Made by a program: the position numbers and the translations under genes
Assembly (NCBI GenBank): GCA_040752115.1
Contig: JBFMFB010000005.1
Coordinates: 29,766-93,765, forward strand
Direction: 5' to 3'
Length of the DNA stretch: 64,000 nt
DNA from: JBFMFB01 sp040752115
GTDB taxonomy: Bacteria; Pseudomonadota; Gammaproteobacteria; Burkholderiales; Sulfuricellaceae
Notes under the pieces: generated by a model
Seen by the model: the letters and a program-made list of their open reading frames with translations, nothing else
The model's database searches: none
What the model was told of the DNA's origin: nothing
Part shown: piece after piece, positions 15,373 through 25,088 of the stretch
How the letters are laid out: each line of letters opens with the position of its first letter
Numbering within the stretch: position 1 is the first letter of the stretch

Positions 15373-15950
15373 CTGTGCCCCGCGAGTACGGTCCGCGCCG
15401 CTCGCAGCGTGGCGGGCGAAAGCAGGAAGGCGAGCGTGACGAAGATCAGCGCGATCGGAACCACGCGGACTTCGCCTTCGGCATTCACCTCAAAAACCGC
15501 TGCCGCAAAATCCGGCTCGATGGCGATATCGGCTCCCCTTCGGATTGCGAGGACACCGGCTACGGGCCCGACCACGGCCCACAACCGGCCGGTATCCGCC
15601 GGGTCGTCGAGCCCGATGCGAGCGTGCAAGACAATACGGCGCACGTGAATTCGCTTGATCAGATCGATTGCCAATTTCAGCAGGCGGCGCAAAAAACCTT
15701 TGCTTTTCAGCGCCTGAATGAAGTGCCGGGCGCGACCCGTACGAGATTTGTCCAGTGGTTTTCTTATCTCGATTGCTGTCTGACGCGGGGAGCGACGTGG
15801 CTGCAACGGCAGCCGCACCAAGCCGAATAGCCAGGTTACGGCGACCCTGCCGCGATACCGTTCGCGCGAATTCACGGAAAACGATGCGTCGAAGGGTATA
15901 GCCAAAATTGCCAGCAGACATGTCAGGGCTACCGCCACCCACAACAGCAT
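15369..15950 (-). CDS. DUF2953 membrane protein (YtfI-like)
   Basis: The 193-residue protein has an N-terminal membrane helix (about residues 3-20), a basic middle region and FAAAVFEVNAEGEVRVVPIALIFVTLAFLL near the end, which looks like the DUF2953 pattern plus a second helix. In Bacillus the DUF2953 gene ytfI adjoins ytfJ (GerW), and the same order is seen here. It starts 14 bp after the GerW stop. The function is unknown in non-sporulating bacteria. Confidence 0.7.
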   Translation of the reverse strand: MLLWVAVALTCLLAILAIPFDASFSVNSRERYRGRVAVTWLFGLVRLPLQPRRSPRQTAIEIRKPLDKSRTGRARHFIQALKSKGFLRRLLKLAIDLIKRIHVRRIVLHARIGLDDPADTGRLWAVVGPVAGVLAIRRGADIAIEPDFAAAVFEVNAEGEVRVVPIALIFVTLAFLLSPATLRAARTVLAGHR

Positions 15951-15964
15951 GAAGAAAACGTCCG

Positions 15965-16327
15965 TCAGGACTTGGCCGTACCGCAGCAGCCTTGCGCGGC
16001 TTTGCCCGCTGCTTCGACCGCTTTTTCCAATACCGAGGCCGTGCCGCCCTTGATCGCCTCCAACCGCACCCCGTCTTTATTGGCGATAACGATTGCCACC
16101 GGTTTGATGCCGCCGCCACCGCCGGTGCCGCCACCCATACCTTCTCCGGCTCCGCCGGCCTGCATCTTGCCCGTGCCGCCACCGGCGCCAAAGCCGAAAC
16201 CCACGCTGATCAGTGGAATGATGGTGTTGCCTTCAACCGAAATCGGCTCGCCGACCACGGTCTTGGTGCTCAGTACGCGTTCTATTTCGGCGATGGCCGT
16301 TTTCAGCAGGTTATCGACGTGCTCCAT
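15965..16327 (-). CDS. GerW family (YtfJ-like) sporulation-type protein
   Basis: The 120-residue product begins MEHVDNLLKTAIAEIERVLS and has TVVGEPISVEGNTIIPLISVGFGFG, a Gly-rich stretch (GAGGGTGKMQAGGAGEGMGG) and GIKPVAIVIANKDGVRLEAI, which is the whole GerW/YtfJ layout. It ends with a CC pair (GCCGTAKS). The ribosome-binding site is GAGGAGTAAGCC. In Bacillus, GerW is needed for spore germination with some germinants. This organism appears to be a Gram-negative non-spore-former (lpxH and an Mla system are present), so the role must differ. Confidence 0.85.
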   Translation of the reverse strand: MEHVDNLLKTAIAEIERVLSTKTVVGEPISVEGNTIIPLISVGFGFGAGGGTGKMQAGGAGEGMGGGTGGGGGIKPVAIVIANKDGVRLEAIKGGTASVLEKAVEAAGKAAQGCCGTAKS

Positions 16328-16697
16328 GGCTTACTCCTCATTCGAGAATAACGGCTACCGCTCGCCGGCATTGGTTATTGGCTTGATCTGATCGGTTTTC
16401 GCCAACTCTCCGTCAATTTGAGATAACTCAGGGCTCCAAGAAGTTCCTGCCGACTGCAGGCGGCACCAGGCGAACCGCGTGCGTTATGGCGGGCGGCGCG
16501 TTCATGCGAAGCGGGGCAGAGGCCGGATGGCGAAGACGGCGTGCGAACGCATGATTGGATCGCAACCCGACGGGAACCGCCTACGATGATCAAGGTCGAT
16601 TATGGGAGCAGGTTCATTTCGAAGGCGACGGACGAGTGGTGCGAACATGATGCCGGGCGCGGCTTGTTGCCGCCGGGCAAGCCAAAGGAGATTTGCC
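16328..16697. other. Divergent intergenic region between GerW module and wrbA
   Basis: These 370 bp separate two divergently transcribed units and must hold both promoters. I see no ORF with domain support; frames that run through it are artefacts of open GC-rich DNA. No tRNA-like or clear riboswitch-like structure was recognised, and I could not assign convincing -35/-10 pairs. Confidence 0.5.
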
Positions 16698-17306
16698 ATG
16701 ACCAGGGTGCTTGTTCTCTACTACAGCATGTACGGGCATATCGAAGCGATGGCGCGGGCCGAGGCTGAAGGCGTGCGCGAAGTGGACGGCGCGGATGTCG
16801 TGATCAAGCGCGTGCCGGAGACCATTCCCGAAGACAAGGCGCGGGCGATCGGCGTGAAACTGGATCAGGAAGCGCCCATCGCCACGACCGATGAGCTTGC
16901 CGACTACGATGCGATCATCTTCGGCACGCCGACGCGGTTCGGCAACATGAGCGCGCAGATGCGAAATTTTCTCGATCAAACCGGCAAGCTGTGGCTGAAC
17001 GGCGGATTGATCGGCAAGGTCGCCAGCGTATTTACCGGCTCCGATACCCAGCACGGCGGACAAGAAACGACCATCACCTCCTTTCACTCCACCCTGTTGC
17101 ACCATGGCATGGTAATCGTCGGCGTGCCCTATTCCTGCAAGGAGCTCTCGAATACCAGCGAGATGAGCGGCGGTTCGCCGTATGGCGCAGGAACCCTCGC
17201 CGGCGTCGACGGCAGGCGCATGCCGAGCGCCAATGAGCTGGGAATCGCGCGTTTTCAGGGACGGCATGTGGCCGAGATCGCCGGGCGTGTAGCGGCGCAT
17301 GGATAA
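16698..17306 (+). CDS. wrbA: NAD(P)H:quinone oxidoreductase WrbA
   Basis: The 202-residue flavodoxin-like protein starts VLVLYYSMYGHIEAMA (FMN phosphate loop) and has FGTPTRFGNMSAQMRNFLDQTG and FTGSDTQHGGQETTI, all WrbA signatures. It reduces quinones by two electrons, avoiding semiquinone stress, as a soluble tetramer. The ATG at 16698 follows AAAGGAG. The frame is open upstream to 16602, but that stretch is not WrbA-like. Its stop lies inside the start of the glycogen phosphorylase gene (8 bp overlap). Confidence 0.95.
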   Translation: MTRVLVLYYSMYGHIEAMARAEAEGVREVDGADVVIKRVPETIPEDKARAIGVKLDQEAPIATTDELADYDAIIFGTPTRFGNMSAQMRNFLDQTGKLWLNGGLIGKVASVFTGSDTQHGGQETTITSFHSTLLHHGMVIVGVPYSCKELSNTSEMSGGSPYGAGTLAGVDGRRMPSANELGIARFQGRHVAEIAGRVAAHG

Positions 17307-19020
17307 CCAAGAGCACATCGCTTATTTCACCATGGAGATCGGGCTGGATGAGGCCATCCCCACCTATGCCGGTGGGCTGGGAATCCTGGCCGGGGATACG
17401 GTGCGCGCTGCGGCTGACCGCGGAATCCCCCTGATCGGGGTGACGCTGCTTCATCGCAAGGGCTACTTCCGCCAGCGGCTCGATGCGTCGGGCGCGCAGA
17501 CCGAAGAGCCCGCCTTTTGGCCGGTGGCGGAACTCCTGTCCGAGATGGAACCGCGCTGCACAGTGGAAATCGAGGGGCGCACGGTTTCCCTGCGGGCGTG
17601 GAAATACGAGGTCAACGGCGTCAATGGCTATCGTGTGCCGGTCTATTTACTGGACGCCGCACTGGAGGAAAACTCGGAGCAGGACCGTTCGCTGACGGAT
17701 CATCTCTATGGCGGAGACGAGCGTTACCGGCTTTGCCAGGAAATCATCCTGGGAATCGGCGGCGTAAAGATGCTGCGCGCCCTGGGTTATCGCGAAATCA
17801 AGCGGTACCACATGAACGAAGGGCATGCCGCGCTGCTCACCCTTGAACTTGCCCACGAGCTTGCGCGCCAGGCCTGGGAATTTGCCTATGAGCCCATCAA
17901 GCCGATGGTGACTCCGGAGCTGGTGCATCTGATCAAGCCCAAGTGCGTATTCACCACCCACACCCCCGTGCCCGCCGGGCACGACAAGTTTTCCATGGAT
18001 CTGGTGCATCGGGTCATGACGGGTTACCACGGGGCCTTTGCCGAGCTGGAGAAGGAATTTTGCCCGGAGGGCGTGCTCGATCTGACGACCCTCGCGCTGG
18101 ACAATAGCCACTATATCAACGGCGTGGCGAAGCGGCACCTCGAGGTCACCCGGCAGATGTTCGCAGAATACAAGATCGATTCGATCACCAATGGCGTGCA
18201 TGCCGCCACCTGGGCATCGAGGCCGATGGCCGAGCTTTTCGACCGGCGCATTCCCGGCTGGCGCGAAGATAACTCCAGCCTGCGCTATGCGCTGAAAATT
18301 CCCAAGCGGGAGATTTGGGAAGCGCACCGGCAGGCCAAGCAGGCTCTCATCGAGGAAGTGAACAGGATCAGCGCCATCGGCATGGACCCCGACGTCTTCA
18401 CCATCGGCTTCGCCCGGCGCGCCGCCGTCTACAAGCGTGCCGAACTGATGTTTTGGGATACCGCAAGGCTCACGGAGATTGCCGGCAAATCGGGTTCTTT
18501 TCAAATCATCTTTGCCGGCAAGGCCCACCCGCACGACCAGGAGGGCAAGGATCTCATCAAACGCCTTTTCCAGGCCAAGGACTGGCTGAAAGACAAGATC
18601 AGGATCGTTTATCTCGAAGAATACGATATCGAATTGGCAAGAAAGCTGACCGCGGGCGTCGATCTCTGGCTCAACACCCCGGAGCCGCCGCTCGAGGCCT
18701 CCGGCACAAGCGGCATGAAGGCTGCCATCAACGGCGTGCCTTCCTTCAGCATCCTGGACGGCTGGTGGGTTGAGGGATGCATTGAGGGGGTGACCGGCTG
18801 GGCCATCGGCAAGGACATCGAAGGACTGGAAAACAGCGACAACCGCGCGGAGGATGCCCAGTTTCTTTACAGCAAACTCGAGCTAACCATTATCCCGATG
18901 TTCTATAACGAAGGAGAGCGTTATGCCGAAGTCATGCGCAATTCCATCGCGCTCAACGGCTCGTTCTTCAACACCGAACGGATGCTGGACCAATATGTCA
19001 CCAGGGCTTACTTCAAATGA
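17299..19020 (+). CDS. glgP: Alpha-glucan (glycogen) phosphorylase, short GT35 form
   Basis: The enzyme phosphorolyses alpha-1,4-glucan to glucose 1-phosphate using pyridoxal phosphate. The 573-residue protein begins IAYFTMEIGLDEAIPTYAGG and carries HMNEGHAALL, FTTHTPVPAGHD, ITNGVHAATW and the PLP lysine region EASGTSGMKAAINGV. At 573 residues it belongs to the shorter clade (about 550-700) rather than the ~800-residue E. coli type. It overlaps wrbA by 8 bp, and its 3' end overlaps the convergent ATPase gene by 13 bp. Confidence 0.93.
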   Translation: MDNQEHIAYFTMEIGLDEAIPTYAGGLGILAGDTVRAAADRGIPLIGVTLLHRKGYFRQRLDASGAQTEEPAFWPVAELLSEMEPRCTVEIEGRTVSLRAWKYEVNGVNGYRVPVYLLDAALEENSEQDRSLTDHLYGGDERYRLCQEIILGIGGVKMLRALGYREIKRYHMNEGHAALLTLELAHELARQAWEFAYEPIKPMVTPELVHLIKPKCVFTTHTPVPAGHDKFSMDLVHRVMTGYHGAFAELEKEFCPEGVLDLTTLALDNSHYINGVAKRHLEVTRQMFAEYKIDSITNGVHAATWASRPMAELFDRRIPGWREDNSSLRYALKIPKREIWEAHRQAKQALIEEVNRISAIGMDPDVFTIGFARRAAVYKRAELMFWDTARLTEIAGKSGSFQIIFAGKAHPHDQEGKDLIKRLFQAKDWLKDKIRIVYLEEYDIELARKLTAGVDLWLNTPEPPLEASGTSGMKAAINGVPSFSILDGWWVEGCIEGVTGWAIGKDIEGLENSDNRAEDAQFLYSKLELTIIPMFYNEGERYAEVMRNSIALNGSFFNTERMLDQYVTRAYFK

Positions 19021-19850
19021 CCGTGCTCCGGGAGGCTCCTGGTCCGATCAAGCTCCAGATCTTCCGGGTACGCCCTGCCCGGATACTGGAAGGCGACGGG
19101 GCCATCCGGCTCGGCGTGGAAGAACTGGTGGGCAAACGGATTCTGCGACGCCAGCATCTCCGCGGCGGGGCCTTCGGCCACGACCACGCCGTCGTGGATG
19201 CAGTACACGTAGTCGACCACCTTCAGCGATTCCGACAGATCGTACGTCACCACGATTGAAGTTACCCCCAGCGCATCGTTGAGGCGCCGGATCAGGTTGG
19301 CGATGACGTTGAGCGAGATCGGGTCCAGCCCGGCAAAGGGCTCGTCGTACATGATCAGCATCGGGTCGAGGGCGATCGCCCGCGCCAGCGCCACCCGGCG
19401 CTCCATCCCGCCCGACAGCTCGCTCGGCATCAGGGTATGGGCGCCGCGCAAGCCCACCGCGTGCAGCTTCATCAACACCAGGTCGCGGATCACTTCCTCC
19501 GGGAGATCCGTCTGCTCGCGCATCGGGAACGCGATGTTTTCGAATACCGACAAGTCGCTGAACAGCCCGCTGACCTGGAACATCATTCCCATCTTGCGCC
19601 GCATCTCGTACAGCTCGTCGCTGTCGAGCTCATGGACCACCTTGCCGGCGACCCTGACGCTGCCGCGCGCCGGCCTGAGCTGCCCGCCGATGTGGCGCAG
19701 CAGCGTGCTCTTTCCGCAGCCGCTCACGCCCAGGATGGCAATGATCTTCCCGTGCGGGATGGCGAGATTGATCCCTTTCAGTACCTGCCTCTTGCCGTAC
19801 GCGAAATGGAGGTCTTCGATTTCTACCAGATTTGTCGGCGCCGAATTCAA
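19008..19850 (-). CDS. MlaF-like ABC transporter ATPase, orphan copy
   Basis: The 280-residue ATPase has Walker A (GVSGCGKST), Q-loop (MGMMFQVSGLFSDLSVFEN, typical of MlaF), signature LSGGM and Walker B LIMYDEPF. The position normally held by the switch (H-loop) histidine reads VVTYDLSES, that is Tyr. No permease, MCE protein or periplasmic partner is adjacent, whereas a second full Mla-like set lies at 35828-32022. It may serve a transporter encoded elsewhere. Confidence 0.85.
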   Translation of the reverse strand: MNSAPTNLVEIEDLHFAYGKRQVLKGINLAIPHGKIIAILGVSGCGKSTLLRHIGGQLRPARGSVRVAGKVVHELDSDELYEMRRKMGMMFQVSGLFSDLSVFENIAFPMREQTDLPEEVIRDLVLMKLHAVGLRGAHTLMPSELSGGMERRVALARAIALDPMLIMYDEPFAGLDPISLNVIANLIRRLNDALGVTSIVVTYDLSESLKVVDYVYCIHDGVVVAEGPAAEMLASQNPFAHQFFHAEPDGPVAFQYPGRAYPEDLELDRTRSLPEHGHLK

Positions 19851-19943
19851 TGTGTAGGCCCTGAATGTGTGTCGTTACGAAAAATCCAGCTACTTCACCG
19901 TTCGTGTGCCGCGGCTTTGTTTATTGGCGTCCGGCGCCGGCAG

Positions 19944-20105
19944 TCAGTCGTTCTTTCCTTTTACCCACGAATCTTTCACTCGCGCCTGGCCGAGGTGGCA
20001 GTAGTCGTAGACCGTCATGCCGCAGACGTGCATGCGGACGCGGCCGAGCTTGATGGGGCTGAAGTCCTGCTGGTCGCGGACGAGGATGTTGTAGATCTTC
20101 AGCAC
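19944..20105 (-). pseudogene. cysS 5' fragment fused to a glnS-like 3' tail
   Basis: From a GTG at 20105 the frame reads LKIYNILVRDQQDF...MHVCGMTVYDYCHLGQAR, unmistakably the N-terminus of cysteinyl-tRNA synthetase up to its HIGH-like motif. It then switches to KDSWVKGKND and stops. That tail resembles the end of glutaminyl-tRNA synthetase (KDSWAKEQR, at 22037 here), and the DNA is similar too. A deletion or recombination joining the two genes would explain it. It cannot encode a working synthetase; I see no intact cysS in the window. Confidence 0.85.
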
Positions 20106-20204
20106 GGTGCCGCTTTGCGCAAATAATGACGCCATTTTACAAGGCAAGGCGCCGCTTGTCTCGAAGCGGCTCTTAGTGGCGGATTGACACGGTCGCGGCG
20201 TGAT

Positions 20205-20274
20205 GTAGGGTGCCAATAAGCGAAGCGCATTGCACCGGATGTTCTCATTCGGCGCAATACTGATTGCGCCCTAC
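20205..20274. repeat. REP-like palindrome
   Basis: The sequence from GTAGGGTGCC to GCGCCCTAC forms imperfect inverted arms around GTTCTC, with the motif AAGCGAAGCGCATTGCACC typical of extragenic palindromes. It sits between the cysS relic and the metallopeptidase gene. The stretch 19851-19943 between this area and the ATPase gene holds nothing I recognise. Confidence 0.6.
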
Positions 20275-20279
20275 TCGGG

Positions 20280-21173
20280 CTATAAACCAACCCGCGCGGC
20301 GAACTGGCGATATTGCTCGGCTGTATCGAACACCTGGCTGGCGGGCAGTCGCATGATCTGTCGGCGGTCGTTTTCCACCGCCTTCAAGTAGGCCTGCCAA
20401 TCACTTTCGAGTTCGTCAAGGGGCGCATCGAATGCAGCCTCGAGGTGCGTGCGGAAACCGCGCCGGTTGTCCGTCTGAACCAAGTCGAGAAATGTCTTGA
20501 ATTTCCCGCGCCGATGGAGAAACACCGATACCAAGCGCTTCTCGGAGGTATCCTCTGAACCATACACGACGCGAATGAGCTTCAGCTGCGTCAGCGCGGC
20601 GCCGAGCCTCTCGATGCGCCATGGATTCTGGTATCCCCATTGCAGCTCAAGTTTGCCGTCCTGGATGAATCCATAGAATTTCTCGAAGAATGCGGGGATG
20701 CCCTCCATCGCCCACTGGGGCCGATGCGGCAGGCTTTCTTCGACCAGGGGATGGGCAATTTCGTGTGTGAAGGTGCCTAGACCCGAGCCATCGTATGTTA
20801 TGAAGGCCGCAGCCTCCGGAAGGTACATACCATATTCGGAGGGCACGCTGACATTGAAAGTGCTGCGCAGAAACGCCTGAAATTTGGCCTTGTCCTCCAG
20901 GATGAAGGCATGGATCGGAAACTTGGTTGTGACACGGAAGAAATCTCGATCGACGAGATCAACGAACAGATCGGAGAATCGCGCATAGAGCGCTAGACGC
21001 TGCGGCGGGATGTTGGAATGAAACTGGAAATACTTGCCTGTGGCATGGTAAGCGAATTGTGCCGCGGTGGCCCGGGTCGATGACGGCACCGGCCTGCTGT
21101 CGGCGGCATTCGCTGTCAGGGAAGCAACGAGAAGCGCTACAAGCAGAAGCGTTGCCAGCCATCGTGACATCAT
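20280..21173 (-). CDS. Secreted gluzincin-type metallopeptidase (DUF1570-like)
   Basis: The 297-residue product has a signal peptide (about residues 1-24, ending ANAADS) and the zinc motif HEIAH within FTHEIAHPLVEESLP, followed 16 residues later by WAMEGIPAFFE, whose Glu is a good third ligand. This is the gluzincin arrangement seen in DUF1570/peptidase-like proteins. It should be periplasmic. Two ATGs in tandem (21173, 21170) are possible starts. The substrate is unknown, and neighbours (repeats and a toxin-antitoxin pair) give no clue. Confidence 0.7.
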   Translation of the reverse strand: MMSRWLATLLLVALLVASLTANAADSRPVPSSTRATAAQFAYHATGKYFQFHSNIPPQRLALYARFSDLFVDLVDRDFFRVTTKFPIHAFILEDKAKFQAFLRSTFNVSVPSEYGMYLPEAAAFITYDGSGLGTFTHEIAHPLVEESLPHRPQWAMEGIPAFFEKFYGFIQDGKLELQWGYQNPWRIERLGAALTQLKLIRVVYGSEDTSEKRLVSVFLHRRGKFKTFLDLVQTDNRRGFRTHLEAAFDAPLDELESDWQAYLKAVENDRRQIMRLPASQVFDTAEQYRQFAARVGL

Positions 21174-21301
21174 TAAACCTCCGTCAGATCAGACACGCTC
21201 TTGGTAGCAAGTTTTGAACACCTTTCGGTACCACCCACTTTTGGTGCCAGGTGTTGCCTCAACACATCCTCAACAGCTCTGACTGGGTAATCGGAGCCCG
21301 C

Positions 21302-21381
21302 GTAGGATGCGGTAACCAACGGGAACCGCATCGTTCGCGATTGATGCGGTTCGCCACGCTCACCGCATCCTGTCGTCCTAC
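21302..21381. repeat. REP-like palindrome, second type
   Basis: GTAGGATGCGGT at the left pairs with ACCGCATCCTgtcgTCCTAC at the right, and inner units AACCGCATC and GATGCGGTT also pair, giving a nested hairpin. It lies in the 254-bp gap between the metallopeptidase gene and the toxin-antitoxin pair, where I see no gene. Confidence 0.6.
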
Positions 21382-21427
21382 AAATACAGGCTGGGCGGCA
21401 AAGAGGCGGCATCATGGCTTGCCGGGT

Positions 21428-21772
21428 TTAGCCGTCAAGATCACCGATCTCCACGATCTGCTCACCTCGGTCCAGCAGGGCAAGGGCGTCCGGAAAAGTG
21501 TGTTTGAACAGCGCTTGCAAGTGGCGGTTCGTTACATTTCCGCATGTTACCCAGATCAGCCGCGGTGGGGGTCCAAGACGTGCAATCAGATCGACAAAGT
21601 CGCTGTCCTTGGAAAGGATCACCGCATTCGCCGCGCGTGCCGCCAGAAAGATTTCCTCATCCCGCGCATCCCGCAATCCAAGAGATTTGAGCGAGGCGGC
21701 CTCGACGCCGAATTTTTCCCCGAGCCATCCAGCCAGAGCAGGCGGCAACTGGGCATCAACCCAGAAAATCAT
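21428..21772 (-). CDS. DUF5615 PIN-like toxin
   Basis: The 114-residue product starts MIFWVDAQLPPALAGWLGE, an acidic PIN-like first strand, and continues with LRDARDEEIFLAARAANAVILSKDSDF and RHLQALF. This is the DUF5615 (Mut7-C-like PIN) pattern of small proteins thought to be ribonuclease toxins. It starts in an ATGA overlap with the upstream DUF433 gene, as is standard for this pair. Confidence 0.85.
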   Translation of the reverse strand: MIFWVDAQLPPALAGWLGEKFGVEAASLKSLGLRDARDEEIFLAARAANAVILSKDSDFVDLIARLGPPPRLIWVTCGNVTNRHLQALFKHTFPDALALLDRGEQIVEIGDLDG

Positions 21773-22011
21773 GCGGCAAGCCGGGGGAAATCCAGACGGT
21801 GTGAGGCGAATGCCAGGCACGCCTGAATATCTTCCGGCTCAAGGTCAGGGAAATCGGCCAGAATTTCTGCTGGCGTTACATTGTCCGCGAGCATGTCGAG
21901 AATGTCCGATACCCGGATGCGCATGCCCCGAACGCAGGGGCGTCCGCCACACACGCCGGGAGTTTGGGTAATCCGTTTGAGCAGATTCTGGTTGGGTTTC
22001 ATCCGTGCCAC
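21769..22011 (-). CDS. DUF433 antitoxin
   Basis: The 80-residue product contains RITQTPGVCGGRPCVRGMRIRV, then ILDMLADNVTPAEILADFPDLEPEDI, the hallmark of DUF433 helix-turn-helix antitoxins. It precedes and overlaps the DUF5615 toxin gene by 4 bp, so antitoxin is made first. The start could also be the ATG three codons in (MKPNQ). It probably represses its own promoter. Confidence 0.88.
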   Translation of the reverse strand: MARMKPNQNLLKRITQTPGVCGGRPCVRGMRIRVSDILDMLADNVTPAEILADFPDLEPEDIQACLAFASHRLDFPRLAA

Positions 22012-22036
22012 CTCTTGATCATAGTGGAATTCTAAA

Positions 22037-23818
<1,782 letters not shown>

Positions 23819-23932
23819 GATCGTTGAGGTTTTTCGCTGCGATTGGAAAATCGGGATTTTACCCGAAAACCCGCCAGCCGCGGGCGGCTTCCCGGCTTCG
23901 CCCACACGCAGGAAACGGGGCCGCTCGAAAGT

Positions 23933-23961
23933 TTGGTGATTGGTGCGCTTCTTGCTAGAAT
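23933..23961 (+). promoter_or_regulatory. Sigma70-type promoter for the TPR/L,D-transpeptidase genes
   Basis: TTGGTG (23933-23938) is followed by a 17-bp spacer and TAGAAT (23956-23961). This would start transcription near 23968, about 37 nt before the ATG at 24005. The match is moderate at -35 and good at -10. Confidence 0.5.
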
Positions 23962-24004
23962 TCCGCCTATTTTCAGAATCCGATTTTTTAACGTGGGTAT
24001 TTCA

Positions 24005-25066
24005 ATGAGACGTTTCCCCGCCGCTCCGCTGCTCGTCGCCCTGGCAGCGCTGCTCTCTGCCTCCCCGGTTCTTGCCGACGAGGCGCAGGAGGTCAGCCGC
24101 CTGATCAAGCAGGGCCAGCAGGAGAAGGCGCTGGAGCGCGCCAACGCCTATCTCGGCAGCCATCCCAGGGATGCGCAGGTGCGGTTCCTCAAGGGTGTGA
24201 TTCTCGCCGATCAAAACAAGACCGCCGAAGCCATCAAGGTTTTCACCGGACTGACCGAGGATTATCCCGAACTTCCCGAACCCTACAACAACCTTGCCGT
24301 GCTGTACGCTTCGCAAGGGCAGTACGAAAAAGCCAAGAATGCGCTGGAGATGTCGATCAGCACGCATCCCAGCTATGCGACCGCGCACGAGAACCTCGGC
24401 GACATCTACGCCAAGATGGCGAGCCAGGCTTACGACAGGGCGCTGCAACTGGATAAGAGCAACGCCGCCGCCCAGACCAAGCTGGCGCTGATCAAGGACA
24501 TCTTCTCCAAGCAGGGAGGGCGTCCGCCGGTCAAGCCGGATCTGGCAAAGAGCCGGCCCGCCGCCGTAGCCGCGGCTCCTGCGCCTGCAGTCCAGGCAGC
24601 CCCAAGCGCTCCGGCGAAGCCCGCAGCGCCTGCTGCACCCGTTGCGGCGCCTTCCGCTGGCAAGCCGGCGGCTGCTGCGCCTGTCGCGCCGGCAGCCAGC
24701 GCCCCCGCTGCGCCCGCCAAGCCGGACGAAAGCGCGGTGCTGAAGACCGTGGAAGACTGGGCGAAAGCCTGGTCGGCAAAGAACGTGGCGGCTTATCTCA
24801 AATTCTATGCCGGCGATTTTGTTCCCCCCAAGGGTGAAAGCCGCGCCAAATGGGAGCAGGAGCGGAAGGAGAGGATCACCCGGCCCAAGTCCATTCAGGT
24901 GACGGTGAGCGACGCCGAGGTCGTTTTTTCCGATGCCACGCACGCCAAGGTGACGTTCAGGCAGGGGTACCGCTCAGCCAATCTGAGCAGCAACGCCCGA
25001 AAGACGCTGATGCTGATAAAATCCGGGGATAGATGGTTGATTCAACAGGAGCGGGTGGGTCATTGA
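24005..25066 (+). CDS. Exported TPR protein with C-terminal Cds6/SnoaL-like domain
   Basis: The 353-residue product has a signal peptide (about 1-24), three or four tetratricopeptide repeats (about 30-170, e.g. PEPYNNLAVLYASQGQYEKA), a long Ala/Pro linker (about 185-240) and a C-terminal NTF2-like domain (about 245-353; WAKAWSAKNVAAYLKFYAGDF). The same C-terminal domain ends the next protein, an L,D-transpeptidase. It therefore probably acts in the periplasm on, or next to, peptidoglycan cross-linking. Confidence 0.82.
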   Translation: MRRFPAAPLLVALAALLSASPVLADEAQEVSRLIKQGQQEKALERANAYLGSHPRDAQVRFLKGVILADQNKTAEAIKVFTGLTEDYPELPEPYNNLAVLYASQGQYEKAKNALEMSISTHPSYATAHENLGDIYAKMASQAYDRALQLDKSNAAAQTKLALIKDIFSKQGGRPPVKPDLAKSRPAAVAAAPAPAVQAAPSAPAKPAAPAAPVAAPSAGKPAAAAPVAPAASAPAAPAKPDESAVLKTVEDWAKAWSAKNVAAYLKFYAGDFVPPKGESRAKWEQERKERITRPKSIQVTVSDAEVVFSDATHAKVTFRQGYRSANLSSNARKTLMLIKSGDRWLIQQERVGH

Positions 25067-25088
25067 GCTTCGCCGCGGCTTTGCCTAG

